64,000 bases of DNA from Cudoniella acicularis (GCA_013054445.1 JAAMPI010000006.1:42926-106925), one strand, 5' to 3'. Shown: positions 36,438 through 48,173, counted from the stretch's first letter. Notes: generated from the sequence alone by a model not told the origin. Program-made: numbers and translations.

Positions 36438-38878
36438 CTTCCATTTTTGGCGTACTTTTCAGTCGCAAGTATGGCAGTGATTAACGCGAGTGCTAGGGTT
36501 GACAGATAAACAGCTAGCCATTTGTAAGTCAAAGATCAAGGTGTCATTTATCAATTAAAACTTACTAGGCACAACCCAAAAGCTGCAAAGGTAGCAATCC
36601 CAAACAACCCAACGTAATCCTTCTGGCAATTGAGAAGTAAAAGAGGTATCCTGGAGCACTCCTTTGATGATCTGGATGAAATCAATTAATACCCACATTT
36701 ATACTCTCTGCGAATATTATCAAGGGATAGAACTGACTTCTTCCAAGTTCGAAACATCTTTTAGCCTTTCAAAAAGAGTAGCTCGGAATTGACCTTGCAA
36801 TAACCCGCCTCCAAGACTGGTTCCGAGAGCCATTCCAAGTTGCTCACTAATTGAATAGACACTAATAGTAGTAGCCATGTATTCTTTCGGGGCGCAGAGG
36901 GATACCCCAATGAACCGTGTTGAAAAGACCAAACCAGCCCCCACCCCAGCAGGAAAAACGAGAAACGCCTGCCAGAAAAAAACAGGAGAAGACCATTGAA
37001 GTAATATGAGAAGAGCACAGAGCATACTAAAGCCAATAGAAGCAAGTGACAGTCTTCTATAGCCATTGGACCTTGAAAAAAGGGAATAGGAATTAGCCAC
37101 CGAGTCGCAAATATTCCCGCAGTCGGCTAGGAACTCACCACTTCATTACTTGGCCTGCAATAAGTCCTCCAATTGCAGTACCAACACTGGATGGAATAAT
37201 CCACGCTCCGGCTTTAGCATCTGAGTATCCTAGCGTATGGGTGAAATAAGGTGCGATATTCGTAACAAACTGTAGCAAATTTTAGAGAATGACTGTACGG
37301 ACAGGGATTTGACCTACGGCCCAACGTCCCATAAGGAAAAATATTTGCCCTATGCAGAACAGCCCCACCTCAGTCTTCAAGAGCCATAATGGAATAAGGG
37401 GTTTCTTGGCTATCAGACTTTCAAATGTGAGAAACATGATTGTTGAGAGCGCTCCGGCTGCTACTGCAACAAGGACTGCGGAGTCTCCCCATGCTGACGT
37501 CTTTTTCAGTTCGATAGCAGCTAGAATGGACGCTATAACCCCGGTGATGCTTAACAATCCCCCAAAATCAAAAGAAAACATGCCGGGCTTTTCTTGGTTT
37601 TCAATTCCATCAAATGCGGGTTGTTCTTCAGTGCTGGGTGGCGCAATCGTCTTCAAACTCCAGTGGGAAAGTAGACAGCAAGCAGTTGCTATAGGGACTT
37701 GTCCCATAAATGACCTTTGCCATCAGCAAACTGTACGTAGAGGAGAGAAAGCAGAGTTCTTACCACCTCCAACCAACAGTTCCTGCCAGATAGCCCCCAA
37801 TCGGCCCACCTAGAGCGTGGCCTAGAATTTCAACGATATTAACATAGCTCCTCAAGATCGCTACTTCAGTGGGTGGGACAATATCTGAACCGTTATTAGC
37901 ATCGGAAATTTTATATAACAGGAATGATTCCCACCGGTGAGCAAGATATAAACCAAAGTCAGCATTCCGGAAGCTCCACAACCCGATATTATTCTTCCAA
38001 GAATTATCTGAAAATAAGTCTTGCCAGCCGCACTATATCTGAAGTCAGCCAGCCATAAAATATCTCACAAGCCCCTCCATTAATAAAAGGGCCCAGTATC
38101 TCAGCTACTATAGAGTCTTCTCCTTTCTTGAGATATTTTGCGAGGATCAGCAAGTATCTTTGTCGGAAAAGTCCGCATTGCGAACTCGGTACGACGTATG
38201 CAGCTGAGAGAATTCCAAGAAAATGAAAGGATAAACCTAGTCATCCTTTTAACAATATGCAACACTAACATCGTGATTTCCCCCCACGGTAATCCAAATA
38301 AATTGCCTACAATTGACTGTTCTAAGACCAAAGGAATACATGATGCTTATGGTTGTCCGATTTCGGCAAAAGCTGAAAATGAATCGCCTACCATGTGAAG
38401 CCCCCAAGACAAAAGAGAAAGTAAGCCACGATGAGAGGACGGTGGCGGCCATATGTATCGCTTAATTGTCCGTACTGGTAATAAATATAAGTGAATGCTT
38501 CCAGAGTGATACATGGCCAAGAAGAGTATATACCAGAGGCAAGGTCACGCAGTAACCCAAAGTGAATCCTGTTATCATCCATGACGAATTGGACAACCTA
38601 TCGAATTCCGATGCTACCGTTTCGTGCGTTGCAAGCACAATTGAATCGTCCGCAGAGGAAAGAAGGACTCCTAGATTTCCGGTTAAAATACATGGTCTGA
38701 ACTCGCCTTTGCTTCTGAAAGATGGGGATTTACCAAACAGTGCTGTAACGAAACCAATTATTTCTCCCCAAGAGAAGCGTCTGTGTTTCCAGCTTTCGTC
38801 AACCTCGGCCTCTTGTCCAGAACTTGGTGGAATGTGTTCCGCCGGTTTTAACAATCGAGTTGTCTCGTCAAAATTCAT
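36425..38878 (-). CDS. MFS transporter, DHA/Vba-like
   Basis: Nine exons: 38878-38534, 38474-38392, 38032-37935, 37884-37764, 37714-37318, 37269-37139, 37071-36738, 36671-36566, 36513-36425; 567 residues. Each splice was set by GT-AG ends and frame, and the total is whole codons. After a cytosolic N-terminus, ILTGNLGVLLSSADDSIVLATHETVASEFD and YGQLSDTYGRHRPL (motif A, loop 2-3) are the DHA-type hallmarks, followed by FQIILGRIISGCGASGM, DIVPPTEVAILRSYVNI, and GGPIGGYLAGTVGWRWSFMGQVP (motif C region). The second half contains FVTNIAPYFTHTLGYSDAKAGAW and SNGYRRLSLASIGFSMLCALLILLQWS. The closest relatives by pattern are vacuolar basic amino acid/drug:H+ antiporters (Vba1-like). Substrate unknown. 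Intron 2 is 359 nt, far longer than the rest, with odd contents (see findings). Confidence 0.85.
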
Positions 38879-39277
38879 TTTTAGCAGGTGAAAATGGCGC
38901 CGGACAGCTGAAGCATGTCTAGCATATTTATAGTCCTGATTCTGCGTTACAGTAACATGAAGGCTTGTCTCAAGAGGAACGCGGATTGAGTCAACTCCCG
39001 CCCCGAGTGGCGCCTCCCGAAAAAGCAATCCAATTTCAATGCCAGGAACATTCCGAGATACGTGAACAGCTTCGGAAAGCAAAGGCCAATCACTCAGGCT
39101 ACTAGTCGGACTAGTACAGCCACCTATTTCAGCGGCTGCATCCACAAACCTGTCTATTTGCGCTTTCTCGACGTGGCAAATTTTCCCCATACAGTTTTTC
39201 TCAAAGGCCCAAAGCAGCGATTGGCATGAAGACTGAATAATAGGTCAAAACCATAATTATATTTGTTTCATATGGGC
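38879..39277. other. short intergenic region between MFS and APP1
   Basis: About 400 bp between the MFS start and the APP1 stop, same strand. The MFS frame stays open upstream to 39190 but its first credible ATG is 38878. Nothing else seen. Confidence 0.55.
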
Positions 39278-42142
39278 CTATCTTTTCAAGTCTTTGACTT
39301 TCACCTCGCCACCTCCGGCGCCAGTCTTTTTGCTCTTCCTGCCATTTTCTTCTTCGCGTCCATAGCCTTCGACACCCATCTCCCTCATTGTCTTTTCTAC
39401 TAATTGGATAGCCTCAAGACAAACATCACTTCCGGTTCTCCAACTTCTCAACTCAACACCTTTAGAATCAAGGATATCCTTTGCGCGTCTCCAGCGTCGT
39501 TTCCAAAGATCGAGCTTTTTGTTAACAGGCGCATTATTGTTTGGCCGATATGACTCATCATCGGATGTGTCTGTACCATTCCACGACAAACTCTTGGCAG
39601 AATTCCCAGGGACTGCCCCAAGGCCACGAGGAGGAAGTGCAGGCGGATTCTCTAACGAGGAATCCATAGGCTCAGATCTTTGTCCGGGAATATAAGATCT
39701 CACCTCCGGAAGTGCATTGTATGCAGCAGAAACCTTTTGGCGAGCACTTGCAACATACCCCTCGTTTGACGCATCAAGATCGGCAGAGCTGTGGGTTTGT
39801 GAAAGTGGATGAGAGGCATAACTCGAGAGAGCATTGCTACGACGCGGTGGAGGCGGTGGTGGGGGTACTTTCTTTGGATCTGCAGAGCTACTAGGAATCG
39901 TTTCTGTTGTGGACATGCCTCGAAGTGCCAAGGGTTTGGCAGGCCGTGGGGGCGGTGCTCTGCCTGCTGTATCAGGAGCAGATTTCCTTCTTGGAACTTC
40001 CAGAGACCCAAAATCAGATGCGGAGCGAGGCATGACGCGACGATGAGATTCATGAATGCTCATTTCCTGAGGCTCATCCTCAAAATCAATCAACTTACCC
40101 ATTGTTGGGCCGTCGCTAGTTTGCAGAATTGCTTCTGAAACGCCTCGAGGGGGTAATGCAGGCCGGCGTTCTGGAGAATCAGATGCAGTAGATGTTAAAG
40201 ATGCTTGTGACCTTCTACTGTCCCCAGACTGGACTCGAGACATGAGGTCTCTGCCTCTCCGGCGATCGCCACTCAAAGGACCCATTGCAGAATCAAAAAA
40301 GCCCTGATTTTCTGGTGTTGTGACATCCCGTATAAAAACCGCAATTACCTTTCCGGGGTTGGCCAGGACAACATCTGTATAAACTTCCAAGTCCGCTTCT
40401 CCACTGTCGCCAACAAGGACAAATTTCCGCTCTGGAAAATCCCGCATTATTTTTTCGAGCGTGCCTTTCTTTCTCTCTGCAACAGGCTCAAATATTCCCT
40501 GCAGCATTCCACTGTATTGCTTCAAGTGATATGATCCAGGAGGCAAACCAGCCTTCCGGAAAAAACTTACCAGCACAGGAAACAATTGCCATGGAGAGTT
40601 GGAGACATAATGGACGCCTACACCCATGTCATACATAGTGTTGTACCATTCCTTGACTCCATCGATAGTGAGATCTCCTAAATCGCGAATGAAGGTATTC
40701 CTAAAAATTTCACGGGGGCCACCTCCAATAGAAGAATGCTTGATTGTATCATCGACATCGCTGATGAGACTCACTCCCATTGGCTCTGTGATCTTGACCT
40801 CTTCTGTAGCTGAAAGATTTTCTGATGCCAGGACTCTTATGTGAGTTGGGACAAACTCCAACGGAGCTCTCATGATAAAGTGACCGGCATCATTAGTGGT
40901 AACAGTCCTAGAAACCGAAGTTTTTTCATCATAAAAGAATACCGTAATGGGTGTAGATACCAACGGGTTTGTCAAAAAAGGATTTAGACGTGCCATTAGG
41001 TGACTGTTCGCGGTGACAAGCTCAGCTTGAGTCATATCAGATGGATGATTCCAAGACGCTCGCTTTGAGAGCTGGCCTGGCCCGGGAGCTTCATCAGCAC
41101 TCCGGGATGGAGTAAGAGTGCCTGATCCTGTTCGATCGCCGTACAAACTTTCGGAGTCAGAATCATATCGTGGTCTTTCGCTGTAGCCTCCGCGTGAGGC
41201 TACATTTTCTTCCCCCCGGCCCCTTCGAACTATCTGGTCTGCCTCTCGAGTAATCTTTTCTTGCTCTCTTTGTGCTTCATGCTCCTTGTGTTTTGCCCGC
41301 AAGGAAGACGCAGAGTCTGGGCTATTATCTCTGCTTGATGCTTTGGGGGCTGGGATCCCACTGAGCTGCCGGGCCAGTCCAATGAGCAACCTGTTCTTCC
41401 GCGTCATAGGCCCTCGATGTGGTGAGTATATCCAGCCTCGAACATCAACATCTACTATAGCCCTATCATCCTCAAACTTCTGCCATTCTCTAGCCCAGTA
41501 TTCGGCGTCGCCAGGTCCTTCAGTTGTAGAGTCGTATGTCCCCCGGGCGGTGGGATCTGGAGGCTCCTTGGTATGTCTTTTGGCGTAAGACGGAAACAGT
41601 ACAAGCTGTTCATCGCCATGCGACACAATGGCAACATCTGGGAAAGATCCGGGAATGCCATTCGCTTCATCCGCATAATCGTCTCCAGCCCATTTCTGGG
41701 AATAGGACTGCTGATATGACTGCCTAATGTCATTTGCAGCTTTCAAGTAGCCTGCAAACTTTTTTCTTCTTGCTCCTCGCTCTCGTCCCTCGCCATATAT
41801 GCTTCCCTCACCACCACCAAAACTAGGCATAGAGCCAGACATGGTCACCTTGGCCTGTGCCGTCTTTTCATTGTCCTTGCGATGCTCGCCGAAGATTAAA
41901 CGACCTCTCTTCCGGAGGATATCAAGGATGGTTGTTCCTGCAACCTTCTTCAACTGCCGTTGCTTCTGGTGCTTGACGATATAATTGTAGATTCGTGAGT
42001 GCGCTCGGCGTTTATAATATGGTAAGGTATCGAAGCGGAGACGTGTGAGCTGATCTCGTGCGTTCCGGCGAGGATGAGGAAAAAGGTAGCGAAGCAAGCT
42101 CTGGCGGTGATACGGGTGTGCGGCTCTCGGAGGACCTGCCAC
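39278..42142 (-). CDS. app1: APP1-type phosphatidate phosphatase (DUF2183); 5' end uncertain
   Basis: Single long frame of 954 residues. The catalytic domain carries the DxDxT-type haloacid-dehalogenase motif DVDDTIKHSSI, followed by DLGDLTIDGVKEWYNTMYDMGVGVHYVSNSPWQLFPVLVSFFRKAGLPPGSYHLK and FVLVGDSGEADLEVY, as in fungal APP1. The N-terminal half includes GYLKAANDIRQSYQQSYSQKW and DVRGWIYSPHRGPMTRKNRLLIGLARQLSG. The C-terminal half is Pro-rich (PPPPPPPRR, LPPRG) with class of SH3-binding sites and acidic/basic patches. APP1 is a Mg-dependent PAP linked to actin patches and endocytosis in yeast. The 5' end is not settled: the frame opens at a GTG (42142) after a stop near 42176. The first internal ATG is 41842 (MSGSMPSFGGG); coding-like residues lie before it. 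The only ATG in the 300 nt above the GTG is 42446 (MNCAPEFLQ), but I could not join it in phase. Confidence 0.85.
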   Translation of the reverse strand: MAGPPRAAHPYHRQSLLRYLFPHPRRNARDQLTRLRFDTLPYYKRRAHSRIYNYIVKHQKQRQLKKVAGTTILDILRKRGRLIFGEHRKDNEKTAQAKVTMSGSMPSFGGGEGSIYGEGRERGARRKKFAGYLKAANDIRQSYQQSYSQKWAGDDYADEANGIPGSFPDVAIVSHGDEQLVLFPSYAKRHTKEPPDPTARGTYDSTTEGPGDAEYWAREWQKFEDDRAIVDVDVRGWIYSPHRGPMTRKNRLLIGLARQLSGIPAPKASSRDNSPDSASSLRAKHKEHEAQREQEKITREADQIVRRGRGEENVASRGGYSERPRYDSDSESLYGDRTGSGTLTPSRSADEAPGPGQLSKRASWNHPSDMTQAELVTANSHLMARLNPFLTNPLVSTPITVFFYDEKTSVSRTVTTNDAGHFIMRAPLEFVPTHIRVLASENLSATEEVKITEPMGVSLISDVDDTIKHSSIGGGPREIFRNTFIRDLGDLTIDGVKEWYNTMYDMGVGVHYVSNSPWQLFPVLVSFFRKAGLPPGSYHLKQYSGMLQGIFEPVAERKKGTLEKIMRDFPERKFVLVGDSGEADLEVYTDVVLANPGKVIAVFIRDVTTPENQGFFDSAMGPLSGDRRRGRDLMSRVQSGDSRRSQASLTSTASDSPERRPALPPRGVSEAILQTSDGPTMGKLIDFEDEPQEMSIHESHRRVMPRSASDFGSLEVPRRKSAPDTAGRAPPPRPAKPLALRGMSTTETIPSSSADPKKVPPPPPPPRRSNALSSYASHPLSQTHSSADLDASNEGYVASARQKVSAAYNALPEVRSYIPGQRSEPMDSSLENPPALPPRGLGAVPGNSAKSLSWNGTDTSDDESYRPNNNAPVNKKLDLWKRRWRRAKDILDSKGVELRSWRTGSDVCLEAIQLVEKTMREMGVEGYGREEENGRKSKKTGAGGGEVKVKDLKR

Positions 42143-42446
42143 GGTGTTGGTGGGATTCGAAGCAGGGGAAGCAAGTTAGGAATCCGTCTGGAGTGCTCGG
42201 TTCCTGAGGGAGGATGCTGACGAAGGCGCGTTGGATGTCGCTGCTTTGGTGTTGACCGGAGAAGATTGATTTGAGGGCACAAATTGATGGACCGGTCAGA
42301 TATGTCGACCCCAATATAAGACTCTGAACCGTTCCTTACTTGCCAACTATGTTGTTGTGGGTGCGTGTAAAAGAAAAAAACCAAGTACAAGGCTGTGAAT
42401 TCACGTCGCCGCTAACGTACTGTAGAAATTCCGGAGCGCAGTTCAT

Positions 42447-43025
42447 GGTGTTCACATTCACAACGCAAGCAAAGGAATCAGGAAGTTCTATAAAATTGAG
42501 ACTCGTAGTCTCTTAATGCGATTGTATTGGTTAGATAAATACACACACGGCTTACAAGCCATAAGATCCCTTTCGCAAGCATCGCTGCAATTATGCGTCT
42601 GCTCAATTCTATCAACGCGAAAGTCGATGAGAGCGCCACTTTTATCTCCTACTATCTCCTATGTGACCCAGGCTTGCACCTCGAAGTCTATCTCACAAAA
42701 TTCCTGCCTGTGTGTCTGTGATGTTGAGTAGGCAAATCTCAGATGGCTACTTAACCAGTTAACCCAATTTGCCTAGATTCGTGTTGAAAAGCTATGTAAT
42801 TAGTATTCCCTTATGGTTGAAGACTATTCTTTTTGGTTTTTTACCCTTTTCAGGGTCGAATGCCGAATTCCTTTGGCAGAAAGCAAAGATGCCAATAGAG
42901 CCTGCCGTTAGATGTCGGTCAATAGAGAAAGAGTAACAGGTGGGTGCTCGCATGGAGACTGACTAGCAGCTGCTACTCATATATGCTGTCTCTTAGGGGG
43001 GTTTGTTGAAGTATCCTATACATAG
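42447..43025. other. intergenic region between APP1 and PAP1
   Basis: About 580 bp on the 3' side of PAP1 and the 5' side of APP1, same strand. Nothing recognised. Confidence 0.55.
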
Positions 43026-45150
43026 TCAGCGTTGCCAGGACCTCCAGAAGTTGAAATAAATTTGAGCCAGTAATTGTTCGCTCAAGGTCCACAGTAAAGG
43101 CCGAATATCACATACTTCTCCTGCCAGTCGCTTCTTCACAGTTCCATTGGCTGCTCTTCTCTTTTGGGGCTTTGCAGGCTTTATCTCGCCTTCTGTGAAA
43201 ACATCGTTCGGAAGATCGTAGCTACCAACAAGTTAGTCGAATGTTGCCTAAAGGTAAGCTCCAGTGTGTTAATACAGACTTCTTAATGTGAGCGATATTT
43301 AATGCATTGAGCTCATGATCATATTTATCCCAGGCTGTGCAAAGCTTCTTGAATTTCAACACTTGGTCACTCAAGTCGAGAGATTTGGCACCTAGCTCTA
43401 TTAGCAGCTGGGCGGCAGACGCATTTCTGGTAAGGTGTTCTCTCATAAATCCTGCGAAGGGAGTTCCTTTTCACCGCGTAGCAGACTGAGGCTTCAAATC
43501 ATATCGGAATGGAGAACTTACCTTCCCTCAATTCCAGTCCAATATACCAAGTCGTGGTATAGACAATAGTACCCTTCTCCACACCGTTAAGCTTTTGAAC
43601 ACCATCCTGAGCCCCATCCCTAGCAACTGTTTCCCCATTTGAATCTGGCGCGGTGGTGGCGGTATCGGTGGGGGGGGTCCTGGAACTGGAATTCGAGATG
43701 GTTCTTTGCTTTTTCCACTTCCTCTTCATTCTGGCATTTGTGTTTTCGTTCAAAGCCTTTGTTGAAAGGGTGCGCCAAAGCGATCGAAGGATGGTCCTCG
43801 AGATAGCCTACGAGAAGGCGAACCTTGGACTCTACCCATCCAGACCATACGAGTTGCGCCTCTTCTGTTGTGCTCGCAGATATGACAGATAAGTAGTATT
43901 TGTAACCGTTTGTAAAGAATGTATGCTTGACGAACAAATCCTTCCAAGGTGCCTTCCCAGACATTATTTTCTCCGCGATATCGCCACCCCGTTTTAACTC
44001 CCTGTGGATAACAGCCATTGTGGAATATGTAATGTTGTGCGTTGCGCACATCGAAGGGTATGCGGGTGTAATGATCGGCATTATATGCCTGTCGTCACTG
44101 ACGTATATCTGGATCAACTTAGCTTTTGTACTTCGAATAGTGTACAAACATCCTACCTTGGGGTTCCAGACTCGAACCTGAAGGTCACCATTCTCGATAG
44201 TCTTCAGCACCACCGGTGTTGGCCATGGCCACCTATCAATTATACGAAAGAACTTGGCAATTATTTTGGAACTTGTTGCTTTTGGATACAGCTGACAAAC
44301 CCGAGCTACAAGCATAGCCCAGGCCACTCCACCAGGAAACCCCATTATGTTGGCGTAGATAGCTTGACGTTGAGCCCAAAGTTTGATGCCCCGAAGAGCT
44401 GTCCGGAAAACAGACTGTTGAGGGACCAACTCTAGTATCTCATCCGTAACGCGTGTGCCGTTCAAGGAGCGAAGCTCCGGTTCCGTAAGACCCCGCAGTA
44501 AAGCCTTGTCCTGCAATTTAAGGTCTTTTGGGACTTGGCTAAGCATGGCGAGCCGGGAGAAAATCAAGTCGATGCTGATGCCAGAATATTCAAATTTGAT
44601 GATCGGGACGAATGAATCGGTGACCGGAGTAAGGTCAGTAATGGCTCCTGGGGGTGCCATATTTTTCAAGAGGTCCGGAAAGTATTTGAAGTAGTCGTCA
44701 ATGGTGATGTGCTTCGGAGCAACAACGAGGGTATCAATATCCGAGCCAGGCCCGAAAACCCCAAGACGGTAACTTCCATATGTGAAGATCTTTCCACCCG
44801 CAGACTTGACAACACTTTCGGGAAGCCCTTGAGCTCTGCTCACTTGTCTCACAAACTCTTCTGTAATTCTTTGAAGGGAGGCCAGGACGGTAGTTCTGAA
44901 TTCGTTGACTATCAGTTGCCGCGCCATTCAGAAAGCGCAATTTCACACATAACGATGCTCATCACGGTGCTGATAGAAAGTGCGAGAGAGATGAGGCTTA
45001 CCGCTTGTTGGTGTCCGTGGTGCTCTCGTAGTTATTCTGTCTCCTCAGCTCTTCGATAAGGTCGCTGGTAGCTTGGTTTTCGGATTCGGTGGGAAGAACA
45101 TTTGATAATGGTGCGGTCACACCCCACTGCTTTGGTCCAGGAGTCGTCAT
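43026..45150 (-). CDS. pap1: poly(A) polymerase PAP1, with one apparent homopolymer frameshift
   Basis: Exons 45150-45002, 44895-43522, 43397-43280 and 43221-43026; after removing one surplus base the total is 611 residues. The N-terminus MTTPGPKQWGVTAPLSN is the usual PAP1 one. Catalytic palm: FTYGSYRLGVFGPGSDIDTLVVAPKH with the GS...DID motif, and a third acidic site in IIKFEYSGISIDLIF. Then LVPQQSVFRTALRGIKLWAQRQAIYANIMGFPGGVAWAMLVARVCQLYP and the RNA-binding domain (HLEFQFQDPPTD..., YTTTWYIGLELREG, LNALNIAHIK, YDLPNDVF). PAP1 adds poly(A) tails to mRNA in the cleavage/polyadenylation complex and is essential in yeast. The frame breaks in a G8/C8 run at 43670-43677: QFQDPP continues as TDTATTAPDSNGE only if one C is dropped. 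The exact C-terminus is uncertain: a GTATGT donor soon after KKRLAGE could start one more intron. Confidence 0.92.
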
Positions 45151-45447
45151 CCTGACGAAAAAGCAGATGTTGAGGTGGATTGTGCCGAATCGAAGTTCGC
45201 GTTTGCGTTCTGTCTGTGATGGTGTTGATCTTGTTGGAATGTGAATCCAATAGGTAGATAAACCCTACTAGCGTGGATGACTAAGCGGCGAGGCGCGACA
45301 AGGCTGCGCTCACAACCCTGCGATGCTTCGAAATTCAATGAATTGTTCCCAAAAAGCCAACCTGGCCCATCAGTACGTTGATACCTTGTACTTATTGGAT
45401 GCGATGCTCTGTTGTGGGCAGTGTTAAAATCTATGACTTTCAACACA
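45151..45447. promoter_or_regulatory. bidirectional promoter between PAP1 and the N2227 methyltransferase
   Basis: 297 bp between divergent start codons at 45150 (-) and 45448 (+). No core element is clear. The arrangement is seen; shared regulation is inferred. Confidence 0.5.
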
Positions 45448-46951
45448 ATGTCAGCTATCGAGTGGGAGGGAAACCTCGAGACTTATGGCGACGATGAGGA
45501 AAGGAGGGTTCTCTTTGGAGCATTGTCTTCCTTCTAGTATGTCGACTACTTTTCTTTATAAGCTTGTCTAAAGCAATTCGTGGACCAATGGTTTTTGTTT
45601 TCAATTTCAACTTCATTTTATGGCTTTCAGAGCCTTTCTAACGTTTCTCGATTTTCGTCCTCTGTTCCTACTATGAAGTTTGCTTGACAAATAACGGTCT
45701 CCAATATCGTTATGAGCGGTTGAATTTCTGCTCAATGGAACGATGGCAACCATGGCGGGAAGCAAATTATCATACTAATACATATGAAGTCAATACGCGA
45801 AGGTTGCCCACTTCAACACAACACATCTACGGAGACAGTCATTCTATGCTCTTCCTAGAGCTCATTGGGAACTTTTGGCAAAGCCACCGTTTTCTTATCT
45901 CGAAACTCTCGACTCCGTAGACGCAGCCATTGACAAAAACGCTGAGTTGGCTTTGGCAATTCTTTACTCTGGACTCCAATCTTTCGGATTATCTCTCCCA
46001 CCCTCTAAAGAAGCGAATAGTAAGAACGACTGGCGAGCAGCAGCAAGCTCTAATGATTTAGAGAAAGCTCGGAGCACGCTCCGTCAATTCTTTCGCGATT
46101 GGTCTGAGGAGGGACAATCAGAAAGGGATGCTTGCTATGGTCCAGTGATCAAAGTCCTTCGCAAAGAGAGTTCGCTACATCCCGAAACCAAAATGCGAGT
46201 TCTTGTTCCTGGTGCCGGTCTTGGACGCCTTGTCTTCGAATTATCATGCGCGGGCTTTCACTCAGAAGGTAACGAGATAAGTTATCACCAACTTCTTGCC
46301 AGCTCATATATTCTGAACCACTGTTCCGAAGCATACGCTCATACTTTGCACCCCTGGGTTCATTCTTTCTCTAACCATAAAGATCGTACCAACCATTTGA
46401 GGTCAGTTCAAGTGCCGGATATCAGTCCTGGAATTACTCTGGCAGGGGTTGAAGGGGCTGGAGAAATGAGCATGAGTGCATCGGACTTTCTCCTGCTCTA
46501 TGGCAGTGAGGACCAGAAAGACACATTTGATGCTGTGGCGACAGTGTTTTTCCTTGATACTGCTCCGAACGTCATTCGATACATTGAAGCAATTAAAAGC
46601 TGTCTTCGACAAGGTGGCCTGCTTGTAAATGTTGGGCCGCTACTTTGGCATTTTGAGAACAACTCGCCTGGCTCGCATGGACGTGAGAATAATTCTTTAC
46701 CTACAATAGATAATAAAGGTAAGCTCCGATACTTACAACGTTTTGTATGCTCTGACACCCTTGATTCTCCAGGCATTGCAGACCCAGGAAGTGTTGAATT
46801 AACGGATGACGAGGTTGTCTCATTGGTGGAAAACTTTGGCTTTGACATAGAATTTAGAGAATCGGGGATTTCTGCTCCATACATACAGGACACGGAAAGC
46901 ATGCTACAAAATACCTACAAAGCAAGTCACTGGGTAGCTCGAAAAAGATAG
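45448..46951 (+). CDS. N2227-like carnosine N-methyltransferase
   Basis: Exons 45448-45536, 45790-46718 and 46773-46951 give 398 residues. Conserved points: FYQYAKVAHFNTTHLRRQSFYALPRAHWELLAKPPFSYLETLDSVD; the SAM-binding VLVPGAGLGRLVFEL; EGNEISYHQLLASSYILN; HPWVHSFSNHK; a later FFLDTAPNVIRYIEAIKSCLRQGGLLVNVGPLLWHF. This family methylates carnosine-type dipeptides in animals and in budding yeast (YNL092W). Exon 1 ends in phase 2 at GTATGT and is joined to 45790 through a 253-nt intron; the frame gives SSFYQYAKV. A second intron of 54 nt (GTAAGC...CTCCAG, branch CTCTGAC) at 46719-46772 is a multiple of three, so an unspliced read still stays open with 18 extra residues. Shares a 297-bp promoter with PAP1. 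Confidence 0.9.
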
Positions 46952-48173
46952 GGGATTACTTTCCGGATTTGGTCATCCGCTGACTACAATCACTTGATGC
47001 AGAAAGTGGATATTGTTTCTATGACGTTCAATAAAAATAGCCAGAGGCATTCCCAACAATTTCCTGTTACAAAAGCGCCAATGCCATCAAATAACTTTGA
47101 TGAGGCTATACAGTCTCATAAATTCCAAGGTTGGCTCTCTGGTATGTGTCTCTGACCTGGTTGATTCGATGTTTTGTCTTTGGTCCAATTACCACCCCGT
47201 ATACTAGGAGAAAAGAGCCCTGGAGGTATTCGAAAGATCAAAGACCAATATTGAAAAATTCAAGAACTAGTCATATTTTTGCATATCAACGCCTACTTGT
47301 TCCCCTCGGAAACCAAATAATTCTTGAAGTATATCACCATGAGACTTGGTACTTACCTCAATCTTCTAAGTTATCTGATAAAAGGGAAGCCCACGCATGG
47401 TCAGCATTCCCTAGTTATGTAAATATGGAGAACTGAATCACTCCTCAGAAATCCGAATATTATAAAAACCGCAAGACAATAACTTCCTAGCAGCCTATTT
47501 AGAAAGCGGTGACAAAGCAAACTTCATACAACCGTTATAAAAGAGAAGTATTTCTTTTATGGGTATTTACCATTGAACAGTCAGTTCCTCAGAGTCGCAG
47601 ACATTTTAAATATCTCTGCTACTGTGAGACCTTATTGGAAATAAATGATTTGAACCTCATGTGGTATTCTTTTTATTTCTATTGTCCCTATAGTGACACT
47701 TTTAACCCTATAGTGGTGGTTTAATATCTTTCAAGTGTTCTTGTTGAGTTCGAGGAATAGACCGCCAAACAGTAGAGGTCCTAGGGGAGATGAGATTGAG
47801 TGCCACTCATGCAAATCTCTAGGTATATCTTGCGAGACTCAAAAAGTACGTCTGATTATCAAATTCCCAAAAAGAACTAACTTGGAAATTCACTCAACAA
47901 TCGTTGGTCCACCACTTATAACGCTTGTTCCTATTGCAGCTATCTTCAAATTTACTTCATCAACTCCACTAATTCAGTTCAACTCAATTCAACTTCAATT
48001 GTTAACATTCCCACATAACAACTTCCCCGGTACCGGCCCCAGAGGTCCAGAGAACTGGAAATTAAGTCTTACTCTTACCCAACCAAAGTGAACTACTCCC
48101 AACACCATCGCATATCTCCTTATTGGAATCGGCACTAACAACTCCAGACTCCGTACCTCAGATCGACCGTACC
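46952..48173. other. intergenic region upstream of the BTB gene
   Basis: About 1.2 kb, AT-rich at 47,450-47,730. A frame at 47735-48091 contains CHSCKSLGISC (see rejected items). No gene recognised. Confidence 0.55.

Noticed and set aside
47735..48091. Frame with CHSCKSLGISC, like half a Zn2Cys6 cluster
   Set aside because: Only the second half of the pattern (C-x2-C-x6-C) is present and no first half is found upstream; at most a relic.
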